Positions 1-5,631 of a stretch of DNA of 7,893 nt are shown in pieces; positions within the stretch are counted from its first letter, which is position 1; every line of letters begins with the position of its first letter. This DNA is from Candidatus Jorgensenbacteria bacterium RIFCSPLOWO2_12_FULL_42_11. GTDB lineage: Bacteria > Patescibacteriota > Minisyncoccia > UBA6257 > MFKM01. Location: assembly GCA_001779575.1 (NCBI GenBank), contig MFKM01000028.1:17352-25244 (forward strand), in the 5' to 3' direction. Under the pieces are notes generated by a model that was not told where the DNA came from, did no database searches, and was given only the letters and a program-made list of their open reading frames with translations. Position numbers and translations under genes: made by a program.

Positions 1-1645
1 GTTCCGACCTTTGTTCTAATGAGGCGGCCAGGCTAAGCACTTCCGCTCGGTTTTCGTTATCCAGAGCGATAATGTCGGTCAATTGCGGCTTGCCTTGGGT
101 GAGGGTGCCTGTTTTATCCAATATCACCGCGTTGATTCTATTGGCAATTTCCAGCGAGGCGGCGTCTTTCACCAAGATTCCTTTAGAAGCCGCGCTGCCG
201 GAAGAGACCATAATAGCCATGGGTGTCGCCAGCCCCAAAGCGCACGGACAGGCGATAATCAAGACAGCCACAAAGTTAATAAGAGCAAAATTAAAAGTGG
301 GAGTCGGACCGAAAAAATACCAAATAATAAAAGTTAAAACGGCTATGCTAACGACTGCCGGCACAAAATAGGACGACACTAAATCCGCTAGGCGTTGAAT
401 CGGCGCTTTTGACCCCTGCGCTTCCTCAACCATTTTAATAATCCGGGAGAGAACCGTATCCTTGCCGATTTTAAGGGCTTTAAAAGTGAAAGCCCCGAAT
501 TTATTAATGGTGCTGCCGATAACCATATCGCCGATTGTTTTGTGAACCGGCATTGATTCTCCGGTAACCATTGATTCGTCAATCTCGGAATCGCCTTCGG
601 TGATTTTTCCATCAACCGGAATTTTTTCGCCGGGTCGGACTATGATTAAATCTCCGACCGCGACCTCCGAAATGAGAATTTCAATTTCCTTTCCGTCCTT
701 TAAAATTCTGGCTGTTTTTGGCTGAAGCCCTATAAGTTTTTTAATGGCATCGGAGGCTCGTCCTTTCATTAATATTTCCAAATACTTTCCTAAAAGAATC
801 AAAATAATGATAATGGCCGAGGTGTCAAAATATATTTGGGGCGTTATCGCTTCTTTGGCAAAAAAGTTCGGGAAAATCGTGATGGCGGCGCTGTAAAAAT
901 ACGCCGCCAGGGTTCCGATGGCAATCAGGGTATTCATATCGGCGGCGCGGTATTTTATCAACAGTTTCAGTCCGCTGTAAAACTGCCAACCGGCCCAGAA
1001 CTGCACCGGGGTGGTTAAAACAAGAAGGGTCCAGTAGTTATTCAAAAATTCCGGCGTAAATGGAAACCATTCCGGAAAACTGCCAAAAAATATCATAACT
1101 GAAAGAATGCCGCCAACCATCAGTTTGCGTTTTAGAATTTTTATTTGTTTTTCTCTTTCAATTTTTTCTTTGTCTAAAATATTTTCGGTTTCTCCTTCTT
1201 CCGCGATCGGTTTGTAGCCGACATCGGTGATTACTTTGAAAATTTCAGCGATGTTGAGCATTTTCGGATTAAAAACGACCTTGGCCCGTTTATTGGAGAA
1301 ATCAACGTCGGTGTTTTTGACACCCGACCGCTTTTTAAGGGCGCTTTCAACAATCATCGCGCAGTGGGGAGAATCCATCCCGAGCACTTTTATGGATATT
1401 GTCTTGAAATCTTCATTGCCGATTGTTTCTTCTTGGCCAATATCAAGTTTGTAGCCGACAGATCGCGCCGCTTTGGCAAGGTCTGATTGTGAAACAATGT
1501 TTTCGTCAAATTCAATCAGCGCGGATTCAGAAGCAAAATTCACCGAGACGTCGCGCACGCCCGTCGTCTTTGAAAGCGCCCGTTCAATTGTTCCCGCGCA
1601 GGAAGCGCAATGCATGCCGGAAATTTTAAAAATCTCTTTTTTCAT
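1..1645 (-). CDS. copA: Copper-type P1B ATPase, N-terminal 548 codons (cut by left edge)
   Basis: ATP-driven membrane pump for soft metals, most likely Cu(I) exported from the cytoplasm. Reading leftward from ATG at 1645, residues 5-70 form a heavy-metal-associated (HMA) domain with an intact GMHCASC site (C13, C16). A second HMA-like domain (about 82-150) has GMDSPHC instead, with a single Cys at C95. Membrane helices follow near 174-190, 205-223, 239-258 and 273-292. The actuator domain carries TGES at 361-364, the metal-site helix has CPC at 466-468, and the phosphorylation motif DKTGT starts at D510. The frame stays open to position 1, so the ATP-binding hinge and last two helices lie outside the window. 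The start is the first ATG before the HMA domain; no Shine-Dalgarno precedes it. It lies downstream of a thiol-redox gene set on the same strand, separated by 185 nt holding a long inverted repeat. Family assignment is very secure. Cu specificity is strongly suggested by CPC plus the HMA site, but residues in the missing helices would settle it. Confidence 0.96.
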   Translation of the reverse strand, partial: MKKEIFKISGMHCASCAGTIERALSKTTGVRDVSVNFASESALIEFDENIVSQSDLAKAARSVGYKLDIGQEETIGNEDFKTISIKVLGMDSPHCAMIVESALKKRSGVKNTDVDFSNKRAKVVFNPKMLNIAEIFKVITDVGYKPIAEEGETENILDKEKIEREKQIKILKRKLMVGGILSVMIFFGSFPEWFPFTPEFLNNYWTLLVLTTPVQFWAGWQFYSGLKLLIKYRAADMNTLIAIGTLAAYFYSAAITIFPNFFAKEAITPQIYFDTSAIIIILILLGKYLEILMKGRASDAIKKLIGLQPKTARILKDGKEIEILISEVAVGDLIIVRPGEKIPVDGKITEGDSEIDESMVTGESMPVHKTIGDMVIGSTINKFGAFTFKALKIGKDTVLSRIIKMVEEAQGSKAPIQRLADLVSSYFVPAVVSIAVLTFIIWYFFGPTPTFNFALINFVAVLIIACPCALGLATPMAIMVSSGSAASKGILVKDAASLEIANRINAVILDKTGTLTQGKPQLTDIIALDNENRAEVLSLAASLEQRSE

Positions 1646-1664
1646 ATTTTCGTGTTTTATTTTT

Positions 1665-1812
1665 TTGAATTGCGAAACACCCGTTTCGCGAATAGCGGAC
1701 GAAAAGATTTTCTTCAACCCGCTCACGCCCCGCCATTGGCGGAGCCGCGCTTCCGTTTGGGTTTCAGAAAAATCTTTTCGTCCGCTATTCGCAGTTTGGT
1801 TTCGTAATTCAA
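1665..1812. repeat. 148-nt imperfect inverted-repeat element
   Basis: The space between the 316-residue gene and copA is almost wholly palindromic. Positions 1688-1711 and 1769-1792 are perfect 24-nt reverse complements (core GCGGACGAAAAGATTTT). Outside them, 1665-1678 (TTGAATTGCGAAAC) matches the reverse complement of 1799-1812 at 13 of 14 bases. The left arm has its own 7-bp hairpin, GCGAAAC (1672-1678) with GTTTCGC (1683-1689), and the central loop has CCGCCA/TGGCGG at 1730-1742. There is no clear U-tract after the stem on either strand, so a simple intrinsic terminator is not favoured. It could be a non-coding mobile palindromic repeat (MITE or REP-like) or an RNA structure controlling copA expression. 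No convincing target-site duplication was found. Confidence 0.85.
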
Positions 1813-1820
1813 GGTTATTT

Positions 1821-1836
1821 ATCGTCTGTTTTATAT
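1821..1836. repeat. 16-nt exact repeat, copy 1
   Basis: ATCGTCTGTTTTATAT here is identical to 6798-6813, where it forms the right half of a palindrome. This copy overlaps the TAA stop codon of the 316-residue gene (1831-1833) and lies just outside the inverted-repeat element. A 16-nt exact match is unexpected by chance in about 8 kb, and both copies sit at gene ends. Its role is unknown. Confidence 0.6.
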
Positions 1837-2781
1837 TCCGCAACTGCCACCGCTCTTTTGGGCGGGCGCGGTTACTTGGGAGAGAATCTGGCGGTAGCCC
1901 GAACCGCTTGAATAATTCGCTCCCAGCAGTTCTTGGGGATCGGCCTTTCCCCATTCAATGCCTTTTGATTCAAGGTATTGGGCGATGGTCAAATAAGTAT
2001 CCGGAAACCAATAGGCATTTACTTGAAGCGCCGCTTTGTACATCTCTTTTTCGCTCGCGTTCTGGGACGCCATAAGTTCCAGGAGTCCCAGCATCGCCAT
2101 GCCGTGATTGCAGTCCGGAAAATGAGTTGAATTGCCGCAACAAGGGCGATAAATATTCTTGCTTGCGCGTTCAACCAGTTTCTGTTGCTCCGGCGTTAAA
2201 ATAATAAATTGGTGGCGGCTGTAATGATCCATCGCGTCGCCTTTCGCCAAAGTCCATCCCCCGGTTGAAGCAAAATTTCCGGCGCCGCCGTATTTTGGAT
2301 CGCTCATCGGTCCTGTTTCCAGAATATCATTTTTCGCGCCCAATCCCAGCGCCCATAAAAGATTTAAAATCATTCCGGAATTTTCCGGAGTGATTTTGAA
2401 ATAGCCGTTATTTTCGCCATAGAGTAAATTTCTCGTTTCCTCGTCAAGACCGCCGCGGTTTACGTAAAGCTGTTCCAGTTTCTCTCCGTCAATCACGCCT
2501 GCGTTGACCATTTCCGCTCCAAGATTGCCCCAGCGAACTGGCAAGATGATTCCGTCAGGAGGCAACACTTTTTCTTCAAGGGTATTGGCCGCGGCTTGAT
2601 TTTTTACTTGCGACAAAAGCCGCGCTTGATTTTGTGGATATTTCAGACCGGTCGCGTAAATCCAGATTCCGATAATAATAAGCGCGGAAATCAGGATGCT
2701 AGCCGGCAGCGCGTAACTTTTCTTAATCGGTTCAATTGCCGGAGAATCGTCAGTTGATTGATTTTCTTTTTCGTCTTCCAT
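1831..2781 (-). CDS. Membrane-anchored protein of unknown function with Cys/His/Met cluster
   Basis: I do not recognise a named family for this 316-residue protein. It starts with a short charged cytoplasmic tail (1-22) and one hydrophobic anchor (about 25-43), so the remaining 270 residues should be outside the membrane. The most striking part is residues 214-230, a dense CC-X4-H-X3-C-X-H-X-M-X-M array (C214, C215, H220, C224, H226, M228, M230). Further possible ligands are H186 and H190, and the protein ends in GGSCGI with C314 third from the end. The array looks like a soft-metal or redox site, and the mobile Cys tail could exchange metal or disulfide with it. It begins 12 nt after the thioredoxin-like gene and precedes copA, which supports a copper or thiol role by context only. 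The ATG start gives a complete signal anchor; no Shine-Dalgarno is visible. The gene is real with high confidence; its function is unknown. Confidence 0.9.
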   Translation of the reverse strand: MEDEKENQSTDDSPAIEPIKKSYALPASILISALIIIGIWIYATGLKYPQNQARLLSQVKNQAAANTLEEKVLPPDGIILPVRWGNLGAEMVNAGVIDGEKLEQLYVNRGGLDEETRNLLYGENNGYFKITPENSGMILNLLWALGLGAKNDILETGPMSDPKYGGAGNFASTGGWTLAKGDAMDHYSRHQFIILTPEQQKLVERASKNIYRPCCGNSTHFPDCNHGMAMLGLLELMASQNASEKEMYKAALQVNAYWFPDTYLTIAQYLESKGIEWGKADPQELLGANYSSGSGYRQILSQVTAPAQKSGGSCGI

Positions 2782-2793
2782 AATTTTAAATTT

Positions 2794-3165
2794 TTATTTT
2801 TTATTATTCGGCAGCGCGCAACCGCTTAAAAGCGATAGTTTTTCAAGTCCCTGTTCGCCTTCAAGTTTGTCTCCGTCAGGGAATATCCAGGTCGGGTAGC
2901 CGTTGATGCCGGCGGCCAAACATTTTTGCGGATCATCCGGACATTCCACATACGGCACAAAGCGGAAGGAATCGCCGAAGGCTTTTTTTTCATTCTGACA
3001 GCGCAAACACCAATCCGCGCCGTACATGGCTACGCTTTTGTCCGCGAGGCATCGCGCGAACGCGTCCAAGTTGCCGTTTTTCGATTGTTGAGAATAGAGT
3101 AAAATGACGACCGCGATTGCCGCGACGCCGATGCCAAGAATAGCAAAATAAAGTTTATTTTTCAT
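2794..3165 (-). CDS. Membrane-anchored thioredoxin-like protein (VKOR-associated type)
   Basis: This 123-residue protein has an N-terminal anchor (about 5-24) and an extracytoplasmic thioredoxin-fold domain. The active site is WCLRC (C53, C56) and the cis-proline loop is GYPTW (P91). The layout, with C39 ahead of a YGADWC-type strand and then FGDSF and a YVEC strand, resembles the thioredoxin domain often fused to or paired with vitamin K epoxide reductase (VKOR) proteins. No VKOR membrane domain is present in the window. Additional Cys at 75, 82 and 116 could form further disulfides. The LR dipeptide between the catalytic Cys replaces the PH or GP usual in relatives and may shift redox potential. 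I chose ATG at 3165, which overlaps the upstream stop by 11 nt; an in-frame TTG at 3177 would add four residues. It probably relays electrons between the CcdA-type carrier and exported Cys proteins. Confidence 0.9.
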   Translation of the reverse strand: MKNKLYFAILGIGVAAIAVVILLYSQQSKNGNLDAFARCLADKSVAMYGADWCLRCQNEKKAFGDSFRFVPYVECPDDPQKCLAAGINGYPTWIFPDGDKLEGEQGLEKLSLLSGCALPNNKK

Positions 3166-3655
3166 CGCAGCAATCAACGAGTTTGTTCATAATGTCCTCA
3201 AATGACCAGGGTTTCTCATTAGCCGCTATTTTTTTGAATCCGGAAGCGTCAATCAGTTTCAGGCGCAACGCCCAGAAAACGGAATACATCTTATACGCTT
3301 TATCAAACATTTCTTTCGCTTCGGCTTGCTTGCCGTCTGAATGAAATTTTACTCCTGTTTCAATAAGACGCATAGCGGCCGCCAGCAGGTGTTTGGAGAC
3401 GCACCACGTTTCGCCTTCGTTTTTATCCATCATTCTGGCGAGTAATTCTTTTCTGGTGTTTCTGACTTCTTCCAATAAATCAAAGTATTCCGGTTTTTTT
3501 GTTTTCATGCCGGTAAAGAAAAAATGTTCTTCAATGCTTAGCAGGTTCATAATGGCCAGGCATAGATCTTCTTCGGTTGAAAGGTCAACGCTTCCGGATT
3601 GTTTCATTTTTTCAACTTTTTCAAGCAAGACGTCAAATTGTTGTTTGGTAATCAT
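3155..3655 (-). CDS. Cytoplasmic helical protein of unknown function
   Basis: This is a 166-residue protein without a signal or membrane segment, so it is probably cytoplasmic, unlike every other protein in the set. It looks almost entirely alpha-helical, with amphipathic stretches at 3-18, 28-46, 55-77, 86-103 and 108-134. The 108-134 part (GKQAEAKEMFDKAYKMY) resembles a single TPR-like helix pair, but I cannot call a TPR domain. Possible ligand residues are C32, H44, C85, and the adjacent pair C162-C163 four residues from the end. It starts 56 nt after the CcdA stop and its own stop overlaps the thioredoxin start by 11 nt, which implies translational coupling. Roles as an assembly factor, regulator or metal chaperone are all possible; nothing seen decides between them. 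Confidence 0.85.
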   Translation of the reverse strand: MITKQQFDVLLEKVEKMKQSGSVDLSTEEDLCLAIMNLLSIEEHFFFTGMKTKKPEYFDLLEEVRNTRKELLARMMDKNEGETWCVSKHLLAAAMRLIETGVKFHSDGKQAEAKEMFDKAYKMYSVFWALRLKLIDASGFKKIAANEKPWSFEDIMNKLVDCCDEK

Positions 3656-3674
3656 AGTAGTCGTAAATTAATTA

Positions 3675-3709
3675 ACTTTGAATCGCAGCGTGATTTCGTA
3701 ATTCAAAGT
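3675..3709. repeat. Hairpin carrying the TTTCGTAATTCAA motif
   Basis: ACTTTGAAT (3675-3683) and ATTCAAAGT (3701-3709) form a 9-bp perfect inverted repeat with a 17-nt loop, in the 56-nt gap between the CcdA gene and the 166-residue gene. The right arm overlaps TTTCGTAATTCAA (3694-3706), identical to the motif at 1800-1812 beside the copA element. On the minus strand AT-rich sequence follows the stem, but the U-tract is broken, so it may be a weak terminator or processing site, or a degraded copy of the longer element. Confidence 0.6.
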
Positions 3710-3711
3710 AT

Positions 3712-4491
3712 TTAAAGAAAGAACGTGATAAGGCCGAGAACGATCATGGCGGCGCCGCCCCACAGTCGCATGTGTTTTGTTTCGGCCTTTTTCCACATTT
3801 TTACTTTTTCAAGAAGCGCGTTGTCGCCGGCGATAAGCAGAATTATCACCAGCGGCAGAACGAAGATTAGGTTGTAGAGCAGGAGATAGCCGACTCCGGC
3901 GAGGTAAGTCCCTTGGTCGTGGAGCAATCCAAGCACCATCAAATACGGTCCGCCGGTGCAAGGAAACTCGCACAATCCCACTAGCGCGCCTAAAAAGAAT
4001 GCCGTCGGCAGAGACGCCTTGTTCATAAGCTTGGCTATTTTGCCGCGCGCCGCTTGCGGGATACGAAGCTTAATCGGAAATGAAGGAAAAAGTTCATTGA
4101 TGAGATTTATTCCGCCAAGCGCGATTAGAAGCGACGCTCCCAACTTGGCCATAAAGTGGGGCGTGTTAAAGAAATGAAGCGCTTGCAGAAGCCCCAGTCC
4201 AATCAGAATGTAAACCGCGAATATGCCGAGAATATAAGCGCCGCCGATTTTCAAGATTCCGGATCGCGCTTTTCCTATACTTAAAAGAAAAGCGATGGTG
4301 AGCAGGAGAATGGAAAAAGCGCAGGGGTTGATGCTGTCAATAATGGCCGCCACGCCCACGAGCGGCAGGAGCCATTTCCCGCCGTTTGAGAGATTCCAAA
4401 GGGCGGTCGTGCCGACATTGCCGAATTTAAAGAACATCACTGATCCCAAAAACAAAACCCCTATCGCTATTAGAATTATGAGTTTTTTCAT
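3712..4491 (-). CDS. ccdA: CcdA/DsbD-type membrane thiol-electron carrier
   Basis: A polytopic inner-membrane protein that passes reducing equivalents from cytoplasmic thioredoxin to thiol proteins outside the membrane. The 259 residues include about seven hydrophobic segments: one near 3-22, then about 42-72, 80-103, 115-132, 162-190, 197-221 and 245-259. The paired redox cysteines are C57 in SINPCAF and C178 in EFPCTGGPY, the two hallmark sites of the family; C174 is additional. It begins 5 nt after the DUF1573 stop, a clear operon junction, and a membrane-anchored thioredoxin-like gene lies two genes downstream, giving it a direct partner. No cytochrome c maturation genes are visible, so a role in reducing exported Cys proteins or in copper handling is more likely than haem attachment, although those genes could lie outside the window. 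The ATG start at 4491 gives the normal N-terminal helix. The symbol is by family resemblance. Confidence 0.93.
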   Translation of the reverse strand: MKKLIILIAIGVLFLGSVMFFKFGNVGTTALWNLSNGGKWLLPLVGVAAIIDSINPCAFSILLLTIAFLLSIGKARSGILKIGGAYILGIFAVYILIGLGLLQALHFFNTPHFMAKLGASLLIALGGINLINELFPSFPIKLRIPQAARGKIAKLMNKASLPTAFFLGALVGLCEFPCTGGPYLMVLGLLHDQGTYLAGVGYLLLYNLIFVLPLVIILLIAGDNALLEKVKMWKKAETKHMRLWGGAAMIVLGLITFFL

Positions 4492-4496
4492 ATGCG

Positions 4497-4991
4497 TTAA
4501 GGGGTAACGAGAGCGGCAAATTCAAGCTCAAGCGATTGCCCCGCGTTATTTTCTATCGTTATTGTCCGTTGGATTCGACCGACTCCAGCCGGGCCGTGCG
4601 CGGCGGGATTGAAAACAATTTCAACGGTTGCTTCTTTTGACGGGTCTATCGCGGCATTAATTTTCGGAATGAAGCCGTGGCCCGGCATCCCGTAGGGGCC
4701 AAACTGCTTGCCGTCTGTCACGAGAGCGGCCGTGGTGCACATGCAAGAAGTATAAATTTTTTCAATGACAACCGGATTATTGCCCGCGTTTTTGATTTTG
4801 AACTCGTGCTTAACATTGCCATTGGCCATAGAAATTTCGCCGAAATTGAATTCTTTTTCTTCAGCGCTAAGCAGTCCGCTGGAATTTGAAAGCAAAGATG
4901 CCGGGCTGTTTTGAGAATTAGGCCGCGCGATCCAGATAACGCCGCCGAGCAAGACGATTGCGATTATGGGGCCGATAATATTTTTATTCAT
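4497..4991 (-). CDS. DUF1573 exported Ig-like protein with CxC site
   Basis: This 164-residue protein has an N-terminal anchor (about 5-22) and one extracytoplasmic beta-rich domain of the DUF1573 type. Family signs are the EFNFGEI strand near 47-53, the HEFKIKNAG strand at 62-70, and the TSCMCTTA signature with C83 and C85. Unusual further on are M102, H105 and H133 (GMPGHG and AAHGPAG). Together with the CxC pair these could give a Cys/Met/His copper site, which is inference. The molecular role of DUF1573 is not firmly known. It leads the tight run ending 5 nt before ccdA, so it is probably either a substrate of the thiol-reducing chain or a metal-binding partner. The terminator at 5026-5055 separates it from the preceding gene, so it probably has its own promoter in the AT-rich 4992-5025 stretch; I see no clear hexamers there and no Shine-Dalgarno. 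Confidence 0.9.
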   Translation of the reverse strand: MNKNIIGPIIAIVLLGGVIWIARPNSQNSPASLLSNSSGLLSAEEKEFNFGEISMANGNVKHEFKIKNAGNNPVVIEKIYTSCMCTTAALVTDGKQFGPYGMPGHGFIPKINAAIDPSKEATVEIVFNPAAHGPAGVGRIQRTITIENNAGQSLELEFAALVTP

Positions 4992-5025
4992 TCTATTAAT
5001 TTTTATTCATTTAGGGTAAATAATT

Positions 5026-5055
5026 AAAAAATAAAAATCCCTTTGTAAGGGGATT
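5026..5055 (-). terminator. Intrinsic terminator of the small membrane protein gene
   Basis: On the minus strand, AATCCCCT (5055-5048) pairs with AAGGGATT (5043-5036) around a TACA loop, an 8-bp stem with one G-T pair. It is followed at once by an interrupted T-run to 5026 (TTTATTTTTT). It lies 49 nt past the stop at 5105, so the 136-residue protein gene is probably its own transcription unit. Confidence 0.75.
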
Positions 5056-5104
5056 GGGGCCGCGCGATAGAAATCCGCTTGACTTGCGGTTTCGTATCGG
5101 CGTC

Positions 5105-5515
5105 CTAAGAAGCGGCCGGACTATTTTTGCGGAGAGCCAGCCAGTGGGTAAGTTTTTGTTGATACGGGAAAGAAGGTGATTCCAAAAATTGCCTCCGGTG
5201 ATAGTTTGCCGCGAACGCCGGCGATGTTAGTTGGACATTGGCAGTAAACTTAAATCTTGTTGCCAGAATTAAAGCCAGAAGCAAAAGCAACGCGTTCGCG
5301 AGATTATCGGTCAAAGTCGCGGTTGAAAAATTTTTGAAAGATTCAAGGTGAAAATTCAAAAAAGGAAGAGCGCCCGTTTCTTTCGGGCAGTCTGTTTTTC
5401 GGGCAGTTTTGGCTAAACAGCCGTTATGGCTATCACCGTGATTCATCGCGAAGACGCCGAAAACGGCAACCCCGACAAAGCTAAAAATTAGAAAAATCGC
5501 GAAAGTGGATTTCAT
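5105..5515 (-). CDS. Small membrane protein with His/Cys extracytoplasmic loop
   Basis: I do not recognise a named family. The 136 residues contain two hydrophobic helices (about 3-23 and 71-87), suggesting a hairpin topology with residues 24-70 outside the membrane. That loop opens with MNHGDSHNGC and contains M24, H26, H30, C33 and C43, which could bind copper or form a disulfide. The basic tail (107-136: HRR, LALRK) would then be cytoplasmic. It is the most upstream gene of the minus-strand group and is closed off by its own terminator, so it can be regulated separately from DUF1573-CcdA. A TATACT -10 box ends 8 nt before its ATG and no Shine-Dalgarno is present, which suggests a leaderless or nearly leaderless mRNA. 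It is a real gene judging by its membrane pattern, promoter and terminator; a metal role is inferred from the loop and neighbours. Confidence 0.82.
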   Translation of the reverse strand: MKSTFAIFLIFSFVGVAVFGVFAMNHGDSHNGCLAKTARKTDCPKETGALPFLNFHLESFKNFSTATLTDNLANALLLLLALILATRFKFTANVQLTSPAFAANYHRRQFLESPSFPYQQKLTHWLALRKNSPAAS

Positions 5516-5523
5516 ATATTTAA

Positions 5524-5529
5524 AGTATA
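5524..5529 (-). promoter_or_regulatory. -10 box for the small membrane protein gene
   Basis: Minus-strand TATACT (AGTATA on plus) lies 8 nt before the ATG at 5515. Transcription would begin at or within a base or two of the start codon. The position expected for a -35 box (5547-5552) reads TTTCGC, a poor match that falls inside the repeated TTTCGCAATTCAA motif. Confidence 0.5.
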
Positions 5530-5539
5530 CAATATCAAC

Positions 5540-5552
5540 TTGAATTGCGAAA
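5540..5552. repeat. Short repeated motif TTGAATTGCGAAA
   Basis: Identical to 1665-1677. Near-identical copies, with one base changed and in opposite orientation, are at 1800-1812 and 3694-3706. All four are intergenic. This copy lies in the 116-nt divergent gap, upstream of the small membrane protein's -10 box. Its origin and function are unknown. Confidence 0.65.
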
Positions 5553-5618
5553 TGTTCATATATCGTAACAGCGAGCTAAAAGATTTCTTGATTTTTTAGG
5601 GCTTTCAGGCAATTATAT

Positions 5619-5623
5619 AGGAG
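5619..5623 (+). promoter_or_regulatory. Shine-Dalgarno of mnmA
   Basis: AGGAG with an 8-nt spacer to ATG at 5632 fixes the start. It is the only strong ribosome binding site in the window, in contrast to the other genes. Confidence 0.85.
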
Positions 5624-5631
5624 AATCTTTT

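Noticed and set aside
388..615. Minus-strand open frame of 75 codons inside copA
   Set aside because: Out-of-frame shadow of the copA actuator domain region.
1646..1830. tRNA or small RNA gene in the structured gap
   Set aside because: No cloverleaf, no T-loop consensus and no recognised RNA family; the structure is a simple long inverted repeat.
1473..2075. Plus-strand open frame of 200 codons
   Set aside because: It runs antisense through copA, the inverted-repeat element and the 316-residue gene. It is rich in Arg, Ser and Phe and has no family features, whereas the minus-strand frames carry clear motifs.
3166..3177. TTG start four codons upstream for the thioredoxin-like protein
   Set aside because: ATG at 3165 is a stronger start, directly precedes the basic anchor sequence and gives the shorter overlap with the upstream gene. 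The TTG cannot be strictly excluded.
5070..5093. GAAATCCGC/GCGGTTTC hairpin
   Set aside because: Eight pairs need a bulged T and no U-tract follows; the stronger hairpin at 5036-5055 explains termination better.
5511..5563. Direct repeat TTCATATAT (5511-5519 and 5555-5563)
   Set aside because: Nine AT-rich bases, one copy overlapping a start codon; easily due to chance.
5588..5619. TTGATT and TATATA as an mnmA promoter
   Set aside because: The spacer is 20 nt, and the implied transcription start would fall downstream of the Shine-Dalgarno, leaving it out of the mRNA.
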